From positions 1,364,001 through 1,428,000 of the forward strand of contig NZ_JAYEES010000001.1 in assembly GCF_034653275.1 (NCBI RefSeq): 64,000 nucleotides of DNA, given 5' to 3'. The notes beneath the pieces are model-generated. The model was not told the origin of the DNA, ran no database searches, and saw only the letters and a list, made by a program, of their open reading frames with translations. The DNA is from Nitrospirillum sp034653275 (GTDB lineage: Bacteria; Pseudomonadota; Alphaproteobacteria; Azospirillales; Azospirillaceae). Positions 16,339 through 26,081 of this stretch are shown in pieces. A program made the translations under genes and the position numbers. How positions within the stretch are numbered: position 1 is the first letter of the stretch; the number at the start of each line of letters is the position of its first letter.

Positions 16339-17202
16339 TTACATGGCCTCCGCGAAATAGCGGCGGTTGGATTCCGCCTGGATCTTGTAGATGGAACTGC
16401 CGGCACGGGACGGAAACGGCAGCTTCACGTAGTTCTGCTCGAACCGCACCTCGCTGCTGGACGGGCCGGCGACGATACGGCTGTCGTACTCCTCCCAATC
16501 CACCTTGTAGAACAGGGGGAAGGCGTCGGTGGCCGCATATTCGTAGAACAGGATGCGCCGCGACCTGCCGGAGCGGTTCACGCTGGACCCATGCAAGGTC
16601 ATGGGATGGTGGAAGCTGACGGTGCCCGGCGGGCCGGCCAGCAGGGCGGCCCTGTCCAGCGCGATCTGACTGACATCCACGGCGCCGGCGAAATAGCCTT
16701 CCTCGTCATGGTGGTCCAGCAGGGGACCCTTGTGGCTGCCGGGAATGACCTGCATGGCCCCGTTCTCAGCCCAAGCGCCGTCCAGCATGATGGAGGCCAC
16801 ACAGGTAGACATGTTGGTGTGCGGCGCGAAAGCCCAGTCCTGATGCCATTCCAGCGCCGCGCCGCCATTGGCCGCCTTCATGTTCATCTTGGTGTGGTTG
16901 AGCCGGATATTGGTCCCGATCAATCGGTTCAGCACGTCCAGTATCTTGGGATGGCCGGCCAGGCGCGCGTAGAAGGGATCGATACGGTTGGGCTTCTTGA
17001 TGCGTTGGATGGTGCGCTTGCCGGCGGCGTCCTGGTCGAAATCGAACCAGGCGTCGTCGGCGATGCTGTCGGCCGCGCGCGCCTCGATCCGGGCGGTCAG
17101 CTCCAGCAATTCATCCAGGACGGGGCCGGCCAGCAGGCCCGGCACGACGGCGTAGCCGTGGGTGTCGTAATGAGAGACGATTTCATCGACGTTCATCCTC
17201 AA
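16339..17202 (-). CDS. Phytanoyl-CoA dioxygenase (PhyH) family protein
   Basis: 287 aa, Fe(II)/2-oxoglutarate dioxygenase fold. Iron ligands seen are the HxD of EWHQDWAF (around residue 113) and a distal His in MTLHGSSVNRS, followed by an Arg (SRRILFYEY) that would bind 2-oxoglutarate. It probably hydroxylates a small catabolic substrate. It is translationally coupled to the DUF1445 gene (4-bp overlap) and abuts the SDR, suggesting hydroxylation followed by oxidation. Confidence 0.85.
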   Translation of the reverse strand: MRMNVDEIVSHYDTHGYAVVPGLLAGPVLDELLELTARIEARAADSIADDAWFDFDQDAAGKRTIQRIKKPNRIDPFYARLAGHPKILDVLNRLIGTNIRLNHTKMNMKAANGGAALEWHQDWAFAPHTNMSTCVASIMLDGAWAENGAMQVIPGSHKGPLLDHHDEEGYFAGAVDVSQIALDRAALLAGPPGTVSFHHPMTLHGSSVNRSGRSRRILFYEYAATDAFPLFYKVDWEEYDSRIVAGPSSSEVRFEQNYVKLPFPSRAGSSIYKIQAESNRRYFAEAM

Positions 17203-18038
17203 TCTTCCTTCGGCAAAGGCAGGTCGGTGACGACCATGTGCGCCTTGTAGTGCGTGATGCAGATCGGCAGGCGGGCGGCGCGGGCGGCGATCTGCCCGGT
17301 GGCGCCGCAGGCCCAGAAAACCGGAACCTCGTCGGGGTTCAGCCGGGTCAGCCCGTGGCCGCCATAGCTCCGCCCCAGGTCCGCTATGCCCAGGTCGGCG
17401 GGCAGGCCCAAGGACACGGGCGCGCCATGGAAATCGGGGTGGCGGGCCGACAGGATGGTGGCCTTGATGGCATCGGCTGGCCGCAAGGCCCGCATGGAGA
17501 CCACCAGCTTGCCGGCGAACGGACCTACGGGCACCGTGTCGCGGTCAGTCACGTACATGGCCGAGACGTTGCCCTCATCCAGGTGGCGCAGACGGACGCC
17601 GTGACGCTGCAGCAGCGCCTCGAAAGAGAAGGAACACCCCAGGACGAAGGCCACCAGATCGTCGCGCCAGGCGGCGCTGGCGTCGGCCGGCGTGTCCACC
17701 AGGTCCCCGTCACGGAAGATCATGTAACCGCCGGTGTCGCGGGCGATATCCATGTCCGCGCCCAAGGACGGGATGCTCCGTGTCCCCGGGGCGCTGCGAC
17801 CCAGGATGGGCAGCGCCTGCGGATTGGCGCGGCAGTAGGCTTCGAACGCGTCGGCATGCGCCGCCGGTACCGCCACGAGGTTGCCCTGCACCACCGTGCG
17901 CGCGACCAGGTTGGTGAACCCGGTGAAGCGGCGCTCCCGTATGGCCCGGCGCACGGACACCGGGTCGGCGGGATCGAACGCACCGGGCACGCCGGCCGTC
18001 GCATCAGGATGTGACATCAAGTTCATGGGGCCGATCAT
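17199..18038 (-). CDS. DUF1445 / D-glutamate cyclase-like (putative hydro-lyase) protein
   Basis: Up to 279 aa; MNLMSHPD (18026) or MSHPD (18017) are alternative starts. Family motifs seen include the LGCSFSFE segment near 135, the VSMRALRPADAIKA segment, and VPVFWACGATGQ with ITHYKAHM near the C-terminus. Members include YcsI and the eukaryotic D-glutamate cyclase that makes 5-oxo-D-proline; bacterial members are usually annotated putative hydro-lyases. It is the first gene of a three-gene minus-strand operon with the PhyH dioxygenase and the SDR. Confidence 0.85.
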   Translation of the reverse strand: MIGPMNLMSHPDATAGVPGAFDPADPVSVRRAIRERRFTGFTNLVARTVVQGNLVAVPAAHADAFEAYCRANPQALPILGRSAPGTRSIPSLGADMDIARDTGGYMIFRDGDLVDTPADASAAWRDDLVAFVLGCSFSFEALLQRHGVRLRHLDEGNVSAMYVTDRDTVPVGPFAGKLVVSMRALRPADAIKATILSARHPDFHGAPVSLGLPADLGIADLGRSYGGHGLTRLNPDEVPVFWACGATGQIAARAARLPICITHYKAHMVVTDLPLPKED

Positions 18039-18160
18039 ATCCAGCGCGGGTGTTGCCAGGAGTTGCTATTTTTTGCCCCGGCCGTTGCCGAAGCGGCCCT
18101 GGGCTTCCACCATGGTCAGGGTATGGGTGGTACGACACCATCACCAGCGGGAAACGGACC

Positions 18161-18880
18161 ATGGCGCGCATCCTGATCATCGGCAGTTCGGCCGGCCTGG
18201 GGCGGACGGTGGCGCGGGCATGCCAGGCCGCCGGTGACTGGGTGGCCATGGCGGACGGCCCCGCCGACGCCGCCGGCCCCTGGAATTTGCACATCCCCGT
18301 GAATCCGGCTGATCCGGAAGCCCCCGCCCGCGCCGTGGACGCCGTCCGCGTGGACCAAGGGGCGCTGGACGCCGTGGTGGTCGCCGCCTCGCTGGTCCAG
18401 GCGGCCCCCGTGGGCCAATGGACATCGGCGATGTGGGACGAGGCGGCGGCCGTCAACCTGCGCCTGCCCTTCCTGGCGGCGCAGGCGGCCCTGGACCTGC
18501 TGGGCGCCTCCGCCCACCCCGGCATTGTCTTCATCTCCTCCACCGCCACGCTGCGCGGGCAGCCGCTCACCCATGCCTATCAGGCGACCAAGGCGGGGCT
18601 GGCCGGGCTGGTCCGCAGTCTGGCGGCCGAGTTGGGCCCCCGGGGCATCCGGGTGAACGTGGCGCTGGTCGGCTGGGTGGACACACCGCAGACCCGGGCC
18701 TTCTGGTCGGGACAGGAGGACGCCGACGCCGGGCGCCAGGCGGTGGACGGCCGCATCCCCCTGCGCCGCCATGGCCGGGCGGAAGAGGCCGCCGCCCTGG
18801 TCCGCTACCTCATCTCCCCCGCCGCGTCCTACATCACCGGGGCCATGATCCCGGTGGACGGTGGCGACACGGCGGTCTGA
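18161..18880 (+). CDS. SDR-family oxidoreductase (canonical)
   Basis: 239 aa. The N-terminal nucleotide-binding motif is GSSAGLG. The catalytic Ser (FISSTA, 13 residues before the Tyr), Tyr and Lys (YQATK) are all present, unlike the three other SDRs in this island. The C-terminus SYITGAMIPVDGG is typical. The ATG at 18161 is preferred over upstream in-frame starts because the protein begins directly with the Rossmann strand MARILIIG. It is divergent from the DUF1445 operon and convergent with the MFS gene (2-bp gap). Confidence 0.85.
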   Translation: MARILIIGSSAGLGRTVARACQAAGDWVAMADGPADAAGPWNLHIPVNPADPEAPARAVDAVRVDQGALDAVVVAASLVQAAPVGQWTSAMWDEAAAVNLRLPFLAAQAALDLLGASAHPGIVFISSTATLRGQPLTHAYQATKAGLAGLVRSLAAELGPRGIRVNVALVGWVDTPQTRAFWSGQEDADAGRQAVDGRIPLRRHGRAEEAAALVRYLISPAASYITGAMIPVDGGDTAV

Positions 18881-18882
18881 TT

Positions 18883-20088
18883 TTAGGCGGAAACCACGGG
18901 CGCCAGCCGGCGCGCACTCACGACGCCGGGCAGCGCCACCAGGGCCAGCGCCAGCCCGGCCAGGGCGATGGCGACATAGCCGCCCCAGGCCGACGACGCG
19001 AAGTAAATGGTGGGCGTCAGGAAGGAAGCCAGCGACACGAACTGGTTGACCGTGCCCGCGACCGTGCCTCCGCCCAGCGCCTGGCCCGCGACCAGCGGCA
19101 TCGCCGCCATGCACACCCCCGACAGGGCGCCGAAGGTGAACAACCAGCCCATCAACCCGACCACGGCCAGCGTCAGCGGGCTGCCGGGGAAAAACAGCAG
19201 GAACTGCGCCGCCATCCCCACGCCCACCATGATGGTGAACAGGGTCCGGGGCGGGAAGTCGCGGGCCAGCAACGTGCCGGTCACGGTGCCACCCAGCAGC
19301 ACGGCGGCGATCTTGGCCACCGCCACGATGCTGGCGGAGGCCGCCAGAGACACGCCGTGCACCCTGGCCAGATACGTCGCGGCCACCAGGCTGGTGCCGT
19401 AGGAGATCATGCTGGGCATGGCGGCGCTGACCGCCAGCAGCAGAACGTCCCGTCGCCGCAGGGCCGCGAACAGGCGGGTGACTTGCCCCCGGACCGGCAC
19501 GCCCTCCGCCTTGCGCGGCGGCACCTGGGGCAGGATCAGCGTGCCCGCGCAGCACAACAGCATGAAGGCGCCGTGCAGCGCCGGCGCCACCCGCCAATCG
19601 GCCGCGGTGGTGAACGGGGCCGCGACCAGCAGGCCCACGGAGAATCCTACCGGGGCATAGGTCGACCACAGGGCCATGCCCTTGGTGCGGATGGCACCGT
19701 CCAGGCTGCCCATCAGCATGGCGGCCCCGCCGTTCAGCACGCCCACATAGCCGACGCCGGCCAGCAGCACGCCCACGTCCAGCAGCCAGACGTCGCGGGC
19801 CAGGAAGACGACGGCGTCGGCCAGGGCCAAGACCGGGGCGGCCAGCACCAGGGTCCGGCGCGGGCCGACGCGATCGACGATGCCGCCGCCCACCATGGCC
19901 ATGACGGCGGCCGGCAGGGAGAATAGCGCGATGGTCAGGCCGATGGCGGCGGCGGGGGCGTGCAAGTCGGCCGTGACGCGCACCGCCAGCGGCGACAGGA
20001 TGCCGACCAGCGACATGGCGCCCAGGCCGATGCCGTACACCACCAGGATGGTTAGCCATCCGCCCTGCTTCGTCGCCGTCACCACCAT
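18883..20088 (-). CDS. MFS transporter
   Basis: 401 aa with 12 predicted membrane helices. A loop-2 motif (GGGIVDRVGPRR) follows the second helix, as expected for the major facilitator superfamily. The ATG at 20088 (MVVTATKQGG) is chosen; upstream codons give only a polar Pro/Gly-rich stretch. It probably carries a small organic substrate or product of the surrounding catabolic genes. Specificity cannot be read from the sequence. Confidence 0.85.
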   Translation of the reverse strand: MVVTATKQGGWLTILVVYGIGLGAMSLVGILSPLAVRVTADLHAPAAAIGLTIALFSLPAAVMAMVGGGIVDRVGPRRTLVLAAPVLALADAVVFLARDVWLLDVGVLLAGVGYVGVLNGGAAMLMGSLDGAIRTKGMALWSTYAPVGFSVGLLVAAPFTTAADWRVAPALHGAFMLLCCAGTLILPQVPPRKAEGVPVRGQVTRLFAALRRRDVLLLAVSAAMPSMISYGTSLVAATYLARVHGVSLAASASIVAVAKIAAVLLGGTVTGTLLARDFPPRTLFTIMVGVGMAAQFLLFFPGSPLTLAVVGLMGWLFTFGALSGVCMAAMPLVAGQALGGGTVAGTVNQFVSLASFLTPTIYFASSAWGGYVAIALAGLALALVALPGVVSARRLAPVVSA

Positions 20089-20356
20089 GATCGTGCCGTT
20101 CTCCACCCTGCCTTGAGGGCTCAACACTGATCCCCCGGCGCCGCGCGGGCAAGCCGGGTACGGGATTAGCACCGGCCCGTTCACAAAAACCGCAACACCT
20201 GGACGTTCAAACCGGGGACATTCCAGCCGGCGACATCCAGCGGGGGGCGTTGTCAGCTGGGCAACGCGCCATGGTGAAAACGGACACGGGTGGAATGGAG
20301 GCGGCGGCCATAGGCTGTGGATCCTCCGTCATCGCGACAAAAAGATCGGACAGTGC

Positions 20357-21646
20357 ATGTTCAGGATTTCCAAGCGCGCGCTCCTATACTTTTCCCTGGC
20401 CCTGATGTCGGGAACAACCCTGGCACGGGGGGCCGCGAATGGCGCCGCCAACATCGACGGCGACGGCGGCGTCTCGGCCTTTTACCGCTGGGACGCGGCG
20501 ATCACGCAACCGGGTCTACCCCTGCGCGAGGAAGCGCTCCCGCCCGCCTTGTCGCGGCCCAGGATGGCCGGGACCGCGCTCCGCTTCCTGTATACCGCCA
20601 CCAGCGGCGTGGGCCGCGGCCTCGTGCCCGTCTCCGGCATCGTCTATCTGCCCGCTGGCGCACCGCCCCGGGGCGGCTGGCCCGTCCTGGCCTGGGCCCA
20701 CGGCACCACGGGCTTCGCCGACGTCTGCGCCCCTTCCTGGCGCGGCCAGCCGGCGCGGGACGTGGCCTATCTGCAGCGCTGGATGGAGGCAGGCTTCGCC
20801 GTCGTCGCCACGGACTATGAGGGGCTGGGCACCAAGGGCGTCCACCCCTACCTGCTGTGGAAGTCCGAAGGCCGGTCCGTCCTGGACGCGGTGCGCGCGG
20901 CCCTGAAGGCCAAACCCGGCCTGCTGCGTAACCAGGTGGTGATCGCCGGTCAATCCCAGGGCTCCGGCGCCGCCCTTGGGGCCACCTACCTGGCGCCCGA
21001 TTATGCGCCGGACCTGCACGTCCTGGGCACTGTCGCCACCGGCCTCGTGGTCACTTTCTCCGGCCCCCAGGGCGATGGCTATGTGAAGAAGCCGGAGCAG
21101 TACACCGACCCGCGCCAGATGGACCCGGGCTTCGCCATGCTGCGCATCGGCGGCATCGATCGCGCCCTGCATCCCGAACTGGACCCGGCCGATTTCGTCA
21201 CGGCCAAGGGCCGCCCCCTGCTGGACGCCGCGCGCACCGCCTGCCTGCACGACCTGTTCGCCCTGTCCAAGGAAAAGGGCCTGACGGGGGAAGAGACCTT
21301 CGTCCCGGACCTGACGCCGCTGGATGCGGACATGGAGCCCAACTTCGTCCTGCCGGTGGCGAAGATGACCGTACCCATCTTCGCCGGCACCGGCCTGGCC
21401 GACGGCATGGCGGGAACGGCCGGCCAGTACAACGCCGTCAAGGCCATGTGCGACGCCGGCACCACTGTGCAATGGCATGTCTATCCGGGCCTGAGCCACA
21501 ACGGCGCCGTCAACGGATCGCTGACCGACAGCGTGCCCTTCGTCCAGGCCCTGCTGAGGGGGGAAACACCCAAGGGCAACTGCGCGGACATCACCCCGCC
21601 AGGGCCTGTGCAGGCGCCGACAGCAGGCATTCCCTTCAACGATTGA
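20357..21646 (+). CDS. Secretory-lipase-like alpha/beta hydrolase
   Basis: 429 aa with an N-terminal signal peptide (about 26 residues). The nucleophile elbow is GQSQG near residue 197. An oxyanion-side AHGTTG lies near 117, a possible acid is in FAGTGLADG, and the catalytic His is in PGLSHNG near 376. The pattern matches the LIP family (secretory lipases and related esterases). It is likely periplasmic or secreted. It is a single-gene unit followed by an intrinsic terminator. Confidence 0.8.
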   Translation: MFRISKRALLYFSLALMSGTTLARGAANGAANIDGDGGVSAFYRWDAAITQPGLPLREEALPPALSRPRMAGTALRFLYTATSGVGRGLVPVSGIVYLPAGAPPRGGWPVLAWAHGTTGFADVCAPSWRGQPARDVAYLQRWMEAGFAVVATDYEGLGTKGVHPYLLWKSEGRSVLDAVRAALKAKPGLLRNQVVIAGQSQGSGAALGATYLAPDYAPDLHVLGTVATGLVVTFSGPQGDGYVKKPEQYTDPRQMDPGFAMLRIGGIDRALHPELDPADFVTAKGRPLLDAARTACLHDLFALSKEKGLTGEETFVPDLTPLDADMEPNFVLPVAKMTVPIFAGTGLADGMAGTAGQYNAVKAMCDAGTTVQWHVYPGLSHNGAVNGSLTDSVPFVQALLRGETPKGNCADITPPGPVQAPTAGIPFND

Positions 21647-21667
21647 AGGGTTCCCCAGCGACAAAAA

Positions 21668-21699
21668 GGGCGGCGGCACCATCGCGGATGCCGCCGCCC
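21668..21699 (+). terminator. Intrinsic terminator after the lipase-like gene
   Basis: An 11-bp GC-rich stem, GGGCGGCGGCA / TGCCGCCGCCC, with a 10-base loop, is followed by CCAGTTTT on the plus strand. The five A residues before the stem would provide a T tract on the minus strand, so it may work in both directions. Confidence 0.75.
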
Positions 21700-21742
21700 C
21701 AGTTTTAGCCTCGGGAAGAATAAGGGGAACATTGATCAGGCC

Positions 21743-21808
21743 GGCGGCATGGGAACGGTTCCCACGCCGCCCGTGGGACGGTGCCGCCGATCACCCATGA
21801 TCGGCGGC
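21743..21808. terminator. Two hairpins downstream of the TonB-dependent receptor gene
   Basis: The first is GGCGGC-a-TGGGAAC / GTTCCCA-c-GCCGCC (21743-21771), 13 pairs with one mismatch. The second is GCCGCCGATCA / TGATCGGCGGC (21783-21808) with a 4-base loop, ending 9 bp before the receptor stop. Neither has a T tract on the minus strand, so they may act as 3'-end stabilisers or weak terminators. Confidence 0.45.
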
Positions 21809-21816
21809 AATGCCCA

Positions 21817-24156
21817 TCAGTAGCGGTACTGCGCCGTCAGGCCGATGGTGCGGGGGCGATAGCTCTGATCGTAGTACAGCGTGCCGCCGACACCATCGTG
21901 GTTGCGCGCCAGCACATCGGTGGAGTTGGTGACGTTGTCGACGAACACTGACAGGTCCAGGCCTGAGAACCGCGCCCCGGCCCGCAGGGACAGGTAGTTG
22001 GTGGCCCCCAGGGCGGAGAGGCCGGGGTCATAGCCGTAGGTGCCCTGGATGTTCTGCTGGATGTTCTTGCTGGCGAAGCTGTAGTCGGCGCGCAGGTAGC
22101 CGACGACGGTCTCGTTCACCGGGAACTCCCCTTCACCATAGACGTGGCCCGACCACAGCGGCCCGCCGATACGCTGGCCAGCCGCCTTCAGCAGAAGGTT
22201 GTTGCCGCCATAGATGTTCTCGTCATAGGTGATGTGGGTATAGCCCAGTTCCGTCCCGAAGGTCAGACCGTGCACGGGCCGGATGGCGGCGGACAGTTCC
22301 ACACCCTTGCCGGTGGCCTCACCCAGGTTGGAGATGTAGGAGAAGCTGCAAGTCGGCAGGCGGATGGACTGCTGGATGTTCTTCCACTTCAACAGGTAGC
22401 CGCTGGCGTCCAGGCTCATCATGCCGCCGAGCAGCTTGTTCTTGCTGCCGCCCTCGTAGGACCAGAGGTTGTCGGACTCATAGCCGGTGGGGCTGGAACT
22501 CAGGCCCAGGGTCTTCAGGTCGCCGGCGCAGAATTCGCTGGCGACCGCCGCCTGGGCGCCGCCTGGCCGGAAGCCCTCGGTGGCGGAGGCGTAGAGCATG
22601 TGGTCCGTGTCCAGCTGATAGGACACGCCAACCTTGGGCGTCCAGGCGCCCTCGTTCTGCCCGACCGTCTTGACGGTGCGGACACCGGCGTTGGTGGGGC
22701 CGTCCTTGGTGTCGGTGAAGCTGAACTCATCCAGGGTGTAGCGCACCGCCAGGGTGACCTTCAGGTCCTCCATCGGCTTGATGTCGACACTGCCGTAACC
22801 GGCGTACTGGCGGTCGTTGGCGGAGACCAGGTTCACGTAGCTGTAGCGGTTGTCGTACTGCTTATAGCCGTTGACCAGCACGCCGGGAAAACGGCCCGAG
22901 CCGGTGTAGTTGGTGAAGTACTGCCGGGTGCGGGAGTAGTAGGCGCCCACCGTCCAGTCCACGTACTGGTTATCATAAGACTGCGCCCGCAGTTCCTGCG
23001 TCAGGTTGCGCTGCTTCAGCGTCAGGTAATCGGCCGTGTTCGACAGGTCCTTGTTGGAATAGCTGCCGAAGGGGTTGCCCGACCGCAGGAAGGAAAAATA
23101 GGTGCCGTAATCCAGCGTCTGGTTCTGCTGACGCTCGAAGTAAGAGGTGTTGGAGATGATGTCGATGTTATCCCACCGGTACTTCATCGCCAGGGCCGGC
23201 ATGGTGAAGCGGTCCCGCGTCGGTTCCAGATTGGCGACGCCCGTCTTGTAGTCCGCGTCCCCGGTGTTGCCGTAGCCTTCCCAGTAGTCGCTGCGCGCGT
23301 TGGACTTTTCCATCTGGTAGTAGACGCTGGGCGTGATGGTCAGGTCGTCGATCGGCCGCCAGGCGACCGCCAGGCGGGCGACCCGCGTGTCGCTGAAATT
23401 GACGTCCTTGTCGATGACGGTGTTGGTGCCCTGCTTCACTTGGTCGATGTAGCCGCCGCTGTGCTGGTACCAGGCGCTGGCACGGATCGCCAGGGTGTCG
23501 GAAATCGGGCCGCCGACCGCGGAACCGGCCTCATAGCTGGCGGCGCCGTTGTAGGTGGAGGCCACCTCGGCCCGGGAATAGATCTCCAGCTTGTCGAAGC
23601 TGGGCTGCGGCGTGATGAAGCGCACGGCACCGCCTTCGGCACCGGCGCCGAACAGTGTGCCCTGCGGGCCGCGCAGAACCTCCACCCGCTCCAGATCGAA
23701 CACCTTGGGATAGGGGTTGCCGCCGTAATAGCCGACGTTGCGGATCTGGATGGGCGTGTCATCGATGTAAATGGCGGTCGTGGCGGAGCCAACGTCCGAG
23801 GCCAGGCCACGGATGTAGATGTTGGTGCCGTTGTTCGCCGTGACACCGGCCGAGGGCGCGAAGCGCAACGCCGGCGTGACGCGGGCGATGTCGTCGATCT
23901 TGCGGATGCCTTCCTTGTCCATCTGATCCTGGCTGATGGAGGCGACGGACAGCGGCACCTTGCTGATGCTTTCACCGCGGCGCTGGGCGGTCACGATGAT
24001 CTCGGTCAAGCCGTCCGCGTCGGCGGGCGCCTGGGATTGAGCCTGGGCCATCCCAGGACCGGTCACCAACGCCATGGATGCGCAGGACAGGGCAAGGAAG
24101 GCGGCGCCGGCGCCGTTGCGCAGCGGCGTATTGGTTCGCTTATTGGAAACAGACAT
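21817..24156 (-). CDS. TonB-dependent outer-membrane receptor
   Basis: 779 aa from the ATG at 24156 (MSVSNKRTN), which has AAGGGGGA 7 bases upstream; a start at 24180 has no such site. A signal peptide ends near AQAQSQA. The TonB box LTEIIVTAQRR and plug domain follow (IYIRGLASDVG, VEVLRGPQGTLFGAGAEGG), then a beta-barrel ending in an aromatic residue (LTAQYRY). The architecture is that of the alphaproteobacterial receptors used for carbohydrates and small aromatic or N-compounds as well as siderophores. Its place among catabolic genes favours substrate uptake over iron uptake; this is inference. Confidence 0.93.
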   Translation of the reverse strand: MSVSNKRTNTPLRNGAGAAFLALSCASMALVTGPGMAQAQSQAPADADGLTEIIVTAQRRGESISKVPLSVASISQDQMDKEGIRKIDDIARVTPALRFAPSAGVTANNGTNIYIRGLASDVGSATTAIYIDDTPIQIRNVGYYGGNPYPKVFDLERVEVLRGPQGTLFGAGAEGGAVRFITPQPSFDKLEIYSRAEVASTYNGAASYEAGSAVGGPISDTLAIRASAWYQHSGGYIDQVKQGTNTVIDKDVNFSDTRVARLAVAWRPIDDLTITPSVYYQMEKSNARSDYWEGYGNTGDADYKTGVANLEPTRDRFTMPALAMKYRWDNIDIISNTSYFERQQNQTLDYGTYFSFLRSGNPFGSYSNKDLSNTADYLTLKQRNLTQELRAQSYDNQYVDWTVGAYYSRTRQYFTNYTGSGRFPGVLVNGYKQYDNRYSYVNLVSANDRQYAGYGSVDIKPMEDLKVTLAVRYTLDEFSFTDTKDGPTNAGVRTVKTVGQNEGAWTPKVGVSYQLDTDHMLYASATEGFRPGGAQAAVASEFCAGDLKTLGLSSSPTGYESDNLWSYEGGSKNKLLGGMMSLDASGYLLKWKNIQQSIRLPTCSFSYISNLGEATGKGVELSAAIRPVHGLTFGTELGYTHITYDENIYGGNNLLLKAAGQRIGGPLWSGHVYGEGEFPVNETVVGYLRADYSFASKNIQQNIQGTYGYDPGLSALGATNYLSLRAGARFSGLDLSVFVDNVTNSTDVLARNHDGVGGTLYYDQSYRPRTIGLTAQYRY

Positions 24157-24563
24157 AAGTGTCCCCCTTACCTGAAACATTGAAGCTCCCTTTTATTTTT
24201 AATTTTCAACCAATGATCGACGAACATCCCGCATCGATCACCAGTTTGACGCTTGTTACTTCAAGTGCCTGTACCGGGATTAGGGTCTATCGCATTTACT
24301 CTTGAGGTTGGTGAACCTTTAGGCGGCGCTCTCAATCCTGGTCATCAGCATCGTCCGGGGAAACGGCACGCAAAGCCATTGCAAGAACGGAACCGTCCCG
24401 TTGCTAAAACCGTGCGATCACCGGCCGTTGCCGGGCCTGCACAGCGGCGCTGCGCAACGGGCAACCATAGGGCAAACTCGTTCCGATAAGCTTAACGCCC
24501 CGCCCCTGCGGGCCGGGACCGACAGCCGGGCATTGATAGGGCCGGAAACCATAGGGGTTGACC
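24157..24563. other. Divergent intergenic region, receptor / amidohydrolase
   Basis: The receptor-proximal part (24190-24220) is strikingly AT-rich for this genome and should hold the receptor promoter on the minus strand, but I could not pick a confident -35/-10 pair. The rest has no reading frame with recognisable similarity and no clear terminator or operator. AGGGG at 24553-24557 is the ribosome site of the amidohydrolase. Confidence 0.5.
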
Positions 24564-26002
24564 ATGCCAGAGCGCGATGCCGTGACCTTGCGGGCCGGGC
24601 GCGTGATCCGCTCCGCCGATCACGCGCCGGAAGGCCCGCATGAGATCACCATCACCGCCGACGGCCGCATCCACGAGGTCCGGGCCATTCCCCCCGATCG
24701 GCTGACGCCCGATAAATCCCGCCTGCTGCTGATGCCCGCCCTGGCCAACGCCCACGACCATGGCCGTGGCCTGGGCACCCTGGCCTTTGGCGCCACCGAC
24801 CAGCCGCTGGAGACCTGGCTGCCCGACCTGGCCCGCCAGCCGCCGTTGGACGTCCACCAGTGCGCCGTCATCGCCTTTTCCCGCATGGCGCTGTCCGGCA
24901 TCGGCGCCATCAACCATTGCCATAACACCCAAAGCAGCCAAACCCTGCTGGCGGAGGCCGAGGCGGTGTCGCGGGCGGCACGGGAGGTGGGTGTCAGGGT
25001 CGCCTTCTGCTGGCCGTTCTTCGACGCCAACCCTTTCGTCTACGGCGATCTGGAGCCCCTGGCGGCGCACATGGACGCGCACGAGATCGCGCACCTGCGC
25101 GCGCGGGAGGCCGGCATGCGCGACTGCGCCACCAACCTGGCCCTGATGGAGCAGGCCCGCGCTTTCGAGCACGCGCTGTTCACCCTGCAATACCACCCCG
25201 TCGGCCCCCAATGGGTGCAACCCGCCACGCTGGCGGCGATCGCCCGCGCGGCGAGGGACGACGGCCGCCGCGTGCATATGCACCTTCTGGAAACGCGCTA
25301 TCAGCGGACCTGGGCGGACCGGCGCCATCCTGATGGCATCATCCGCCACTTCGACGCCATCGGCCTTCTGTCACCCAATCTGACGGTGGCGCACGGCGTC
25401 TGGCTGCGACCGGACGAATGCGCCCTGCTGGCGGACCGGGGCGTCACGGTGGTGGTGAACGCCTCCTCCAACCTGCGCCTGCGGTCCGGCCTGCCGCCCA
25501 TGGGGCTGTTGAAACAGGCCGGAACGCCCCTCGCCTTCGGGCTGGACGGTATGGCGCTGGACGATGACGAGGACATGCTGCGCGAATTGCGCCTGGCCTA
25601 CCACTTGTCCGGCGCCACGTCAGGCGACGCGCTTGCCCCGGCGGACGTCCTGAGGGGGGCGTGGGTGACGGGCCGCCGCACCATCGTCGGCGAGGATGGC
25701 GGCGGCCTGATCGAGCCGGGCGCGCCGGCGGACATCATGGGCGTCGATTTCGCCGCCCTTTCCCATGACGCCGTCACGTCCAGGGCCGACACCCTGCCCC
25801 TGCTGCTGGGACGCGCGCAGAAGCGACACGTCCAACTGCTGCTCGTCAACGGCCGCTTCGTCGTTCAAGGGGGGAACCACGGGTGCCGCCCGCCGCCCGG
25901 CGCACACCGCTGGTCTGCGCCGACACCCCGCTTTCCACCGAGCAGGAAGACATGATCGCCAAGCGCAAGGCGCTCATGAAGGCATATTACGCCATCCCCT
26001 GA
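24564..26002 (+). CDS. Amidohydrolase-superfamily deaminase/hydrolase, 3' end frameshifted
   Basis: Metal-dependent hydrolase of the SsnA/cytosine-deaminase type. Metal ligands seen: AHDH near 60, HMHLLET near 237, HGVWLRPDE near 275 and the Asp in GLDGMALDDDED near 330. The ATG at 24564 with AGGGG upstream is preferred to a TTG at 24558. As written the frame runs to 25955 with an unnatural Pro/Arg-rich tail. Adding one G to the six-G run at 25869-25874 gives a tail ending LMKAYYAIP and a stop at 26000-26002 (479 aa). Substrate is probably a cyclic or aromatic amine or amide; not determinable. Confidence 0.8.
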
Positions 26003-26081
26003 AAGGGCACGGCGACAGCGTTCGCCTGTGTCTTCCAGGGGCAATCTGGGCGGCGGGAAAGAGGTAACTGTCCGGGCGCGG

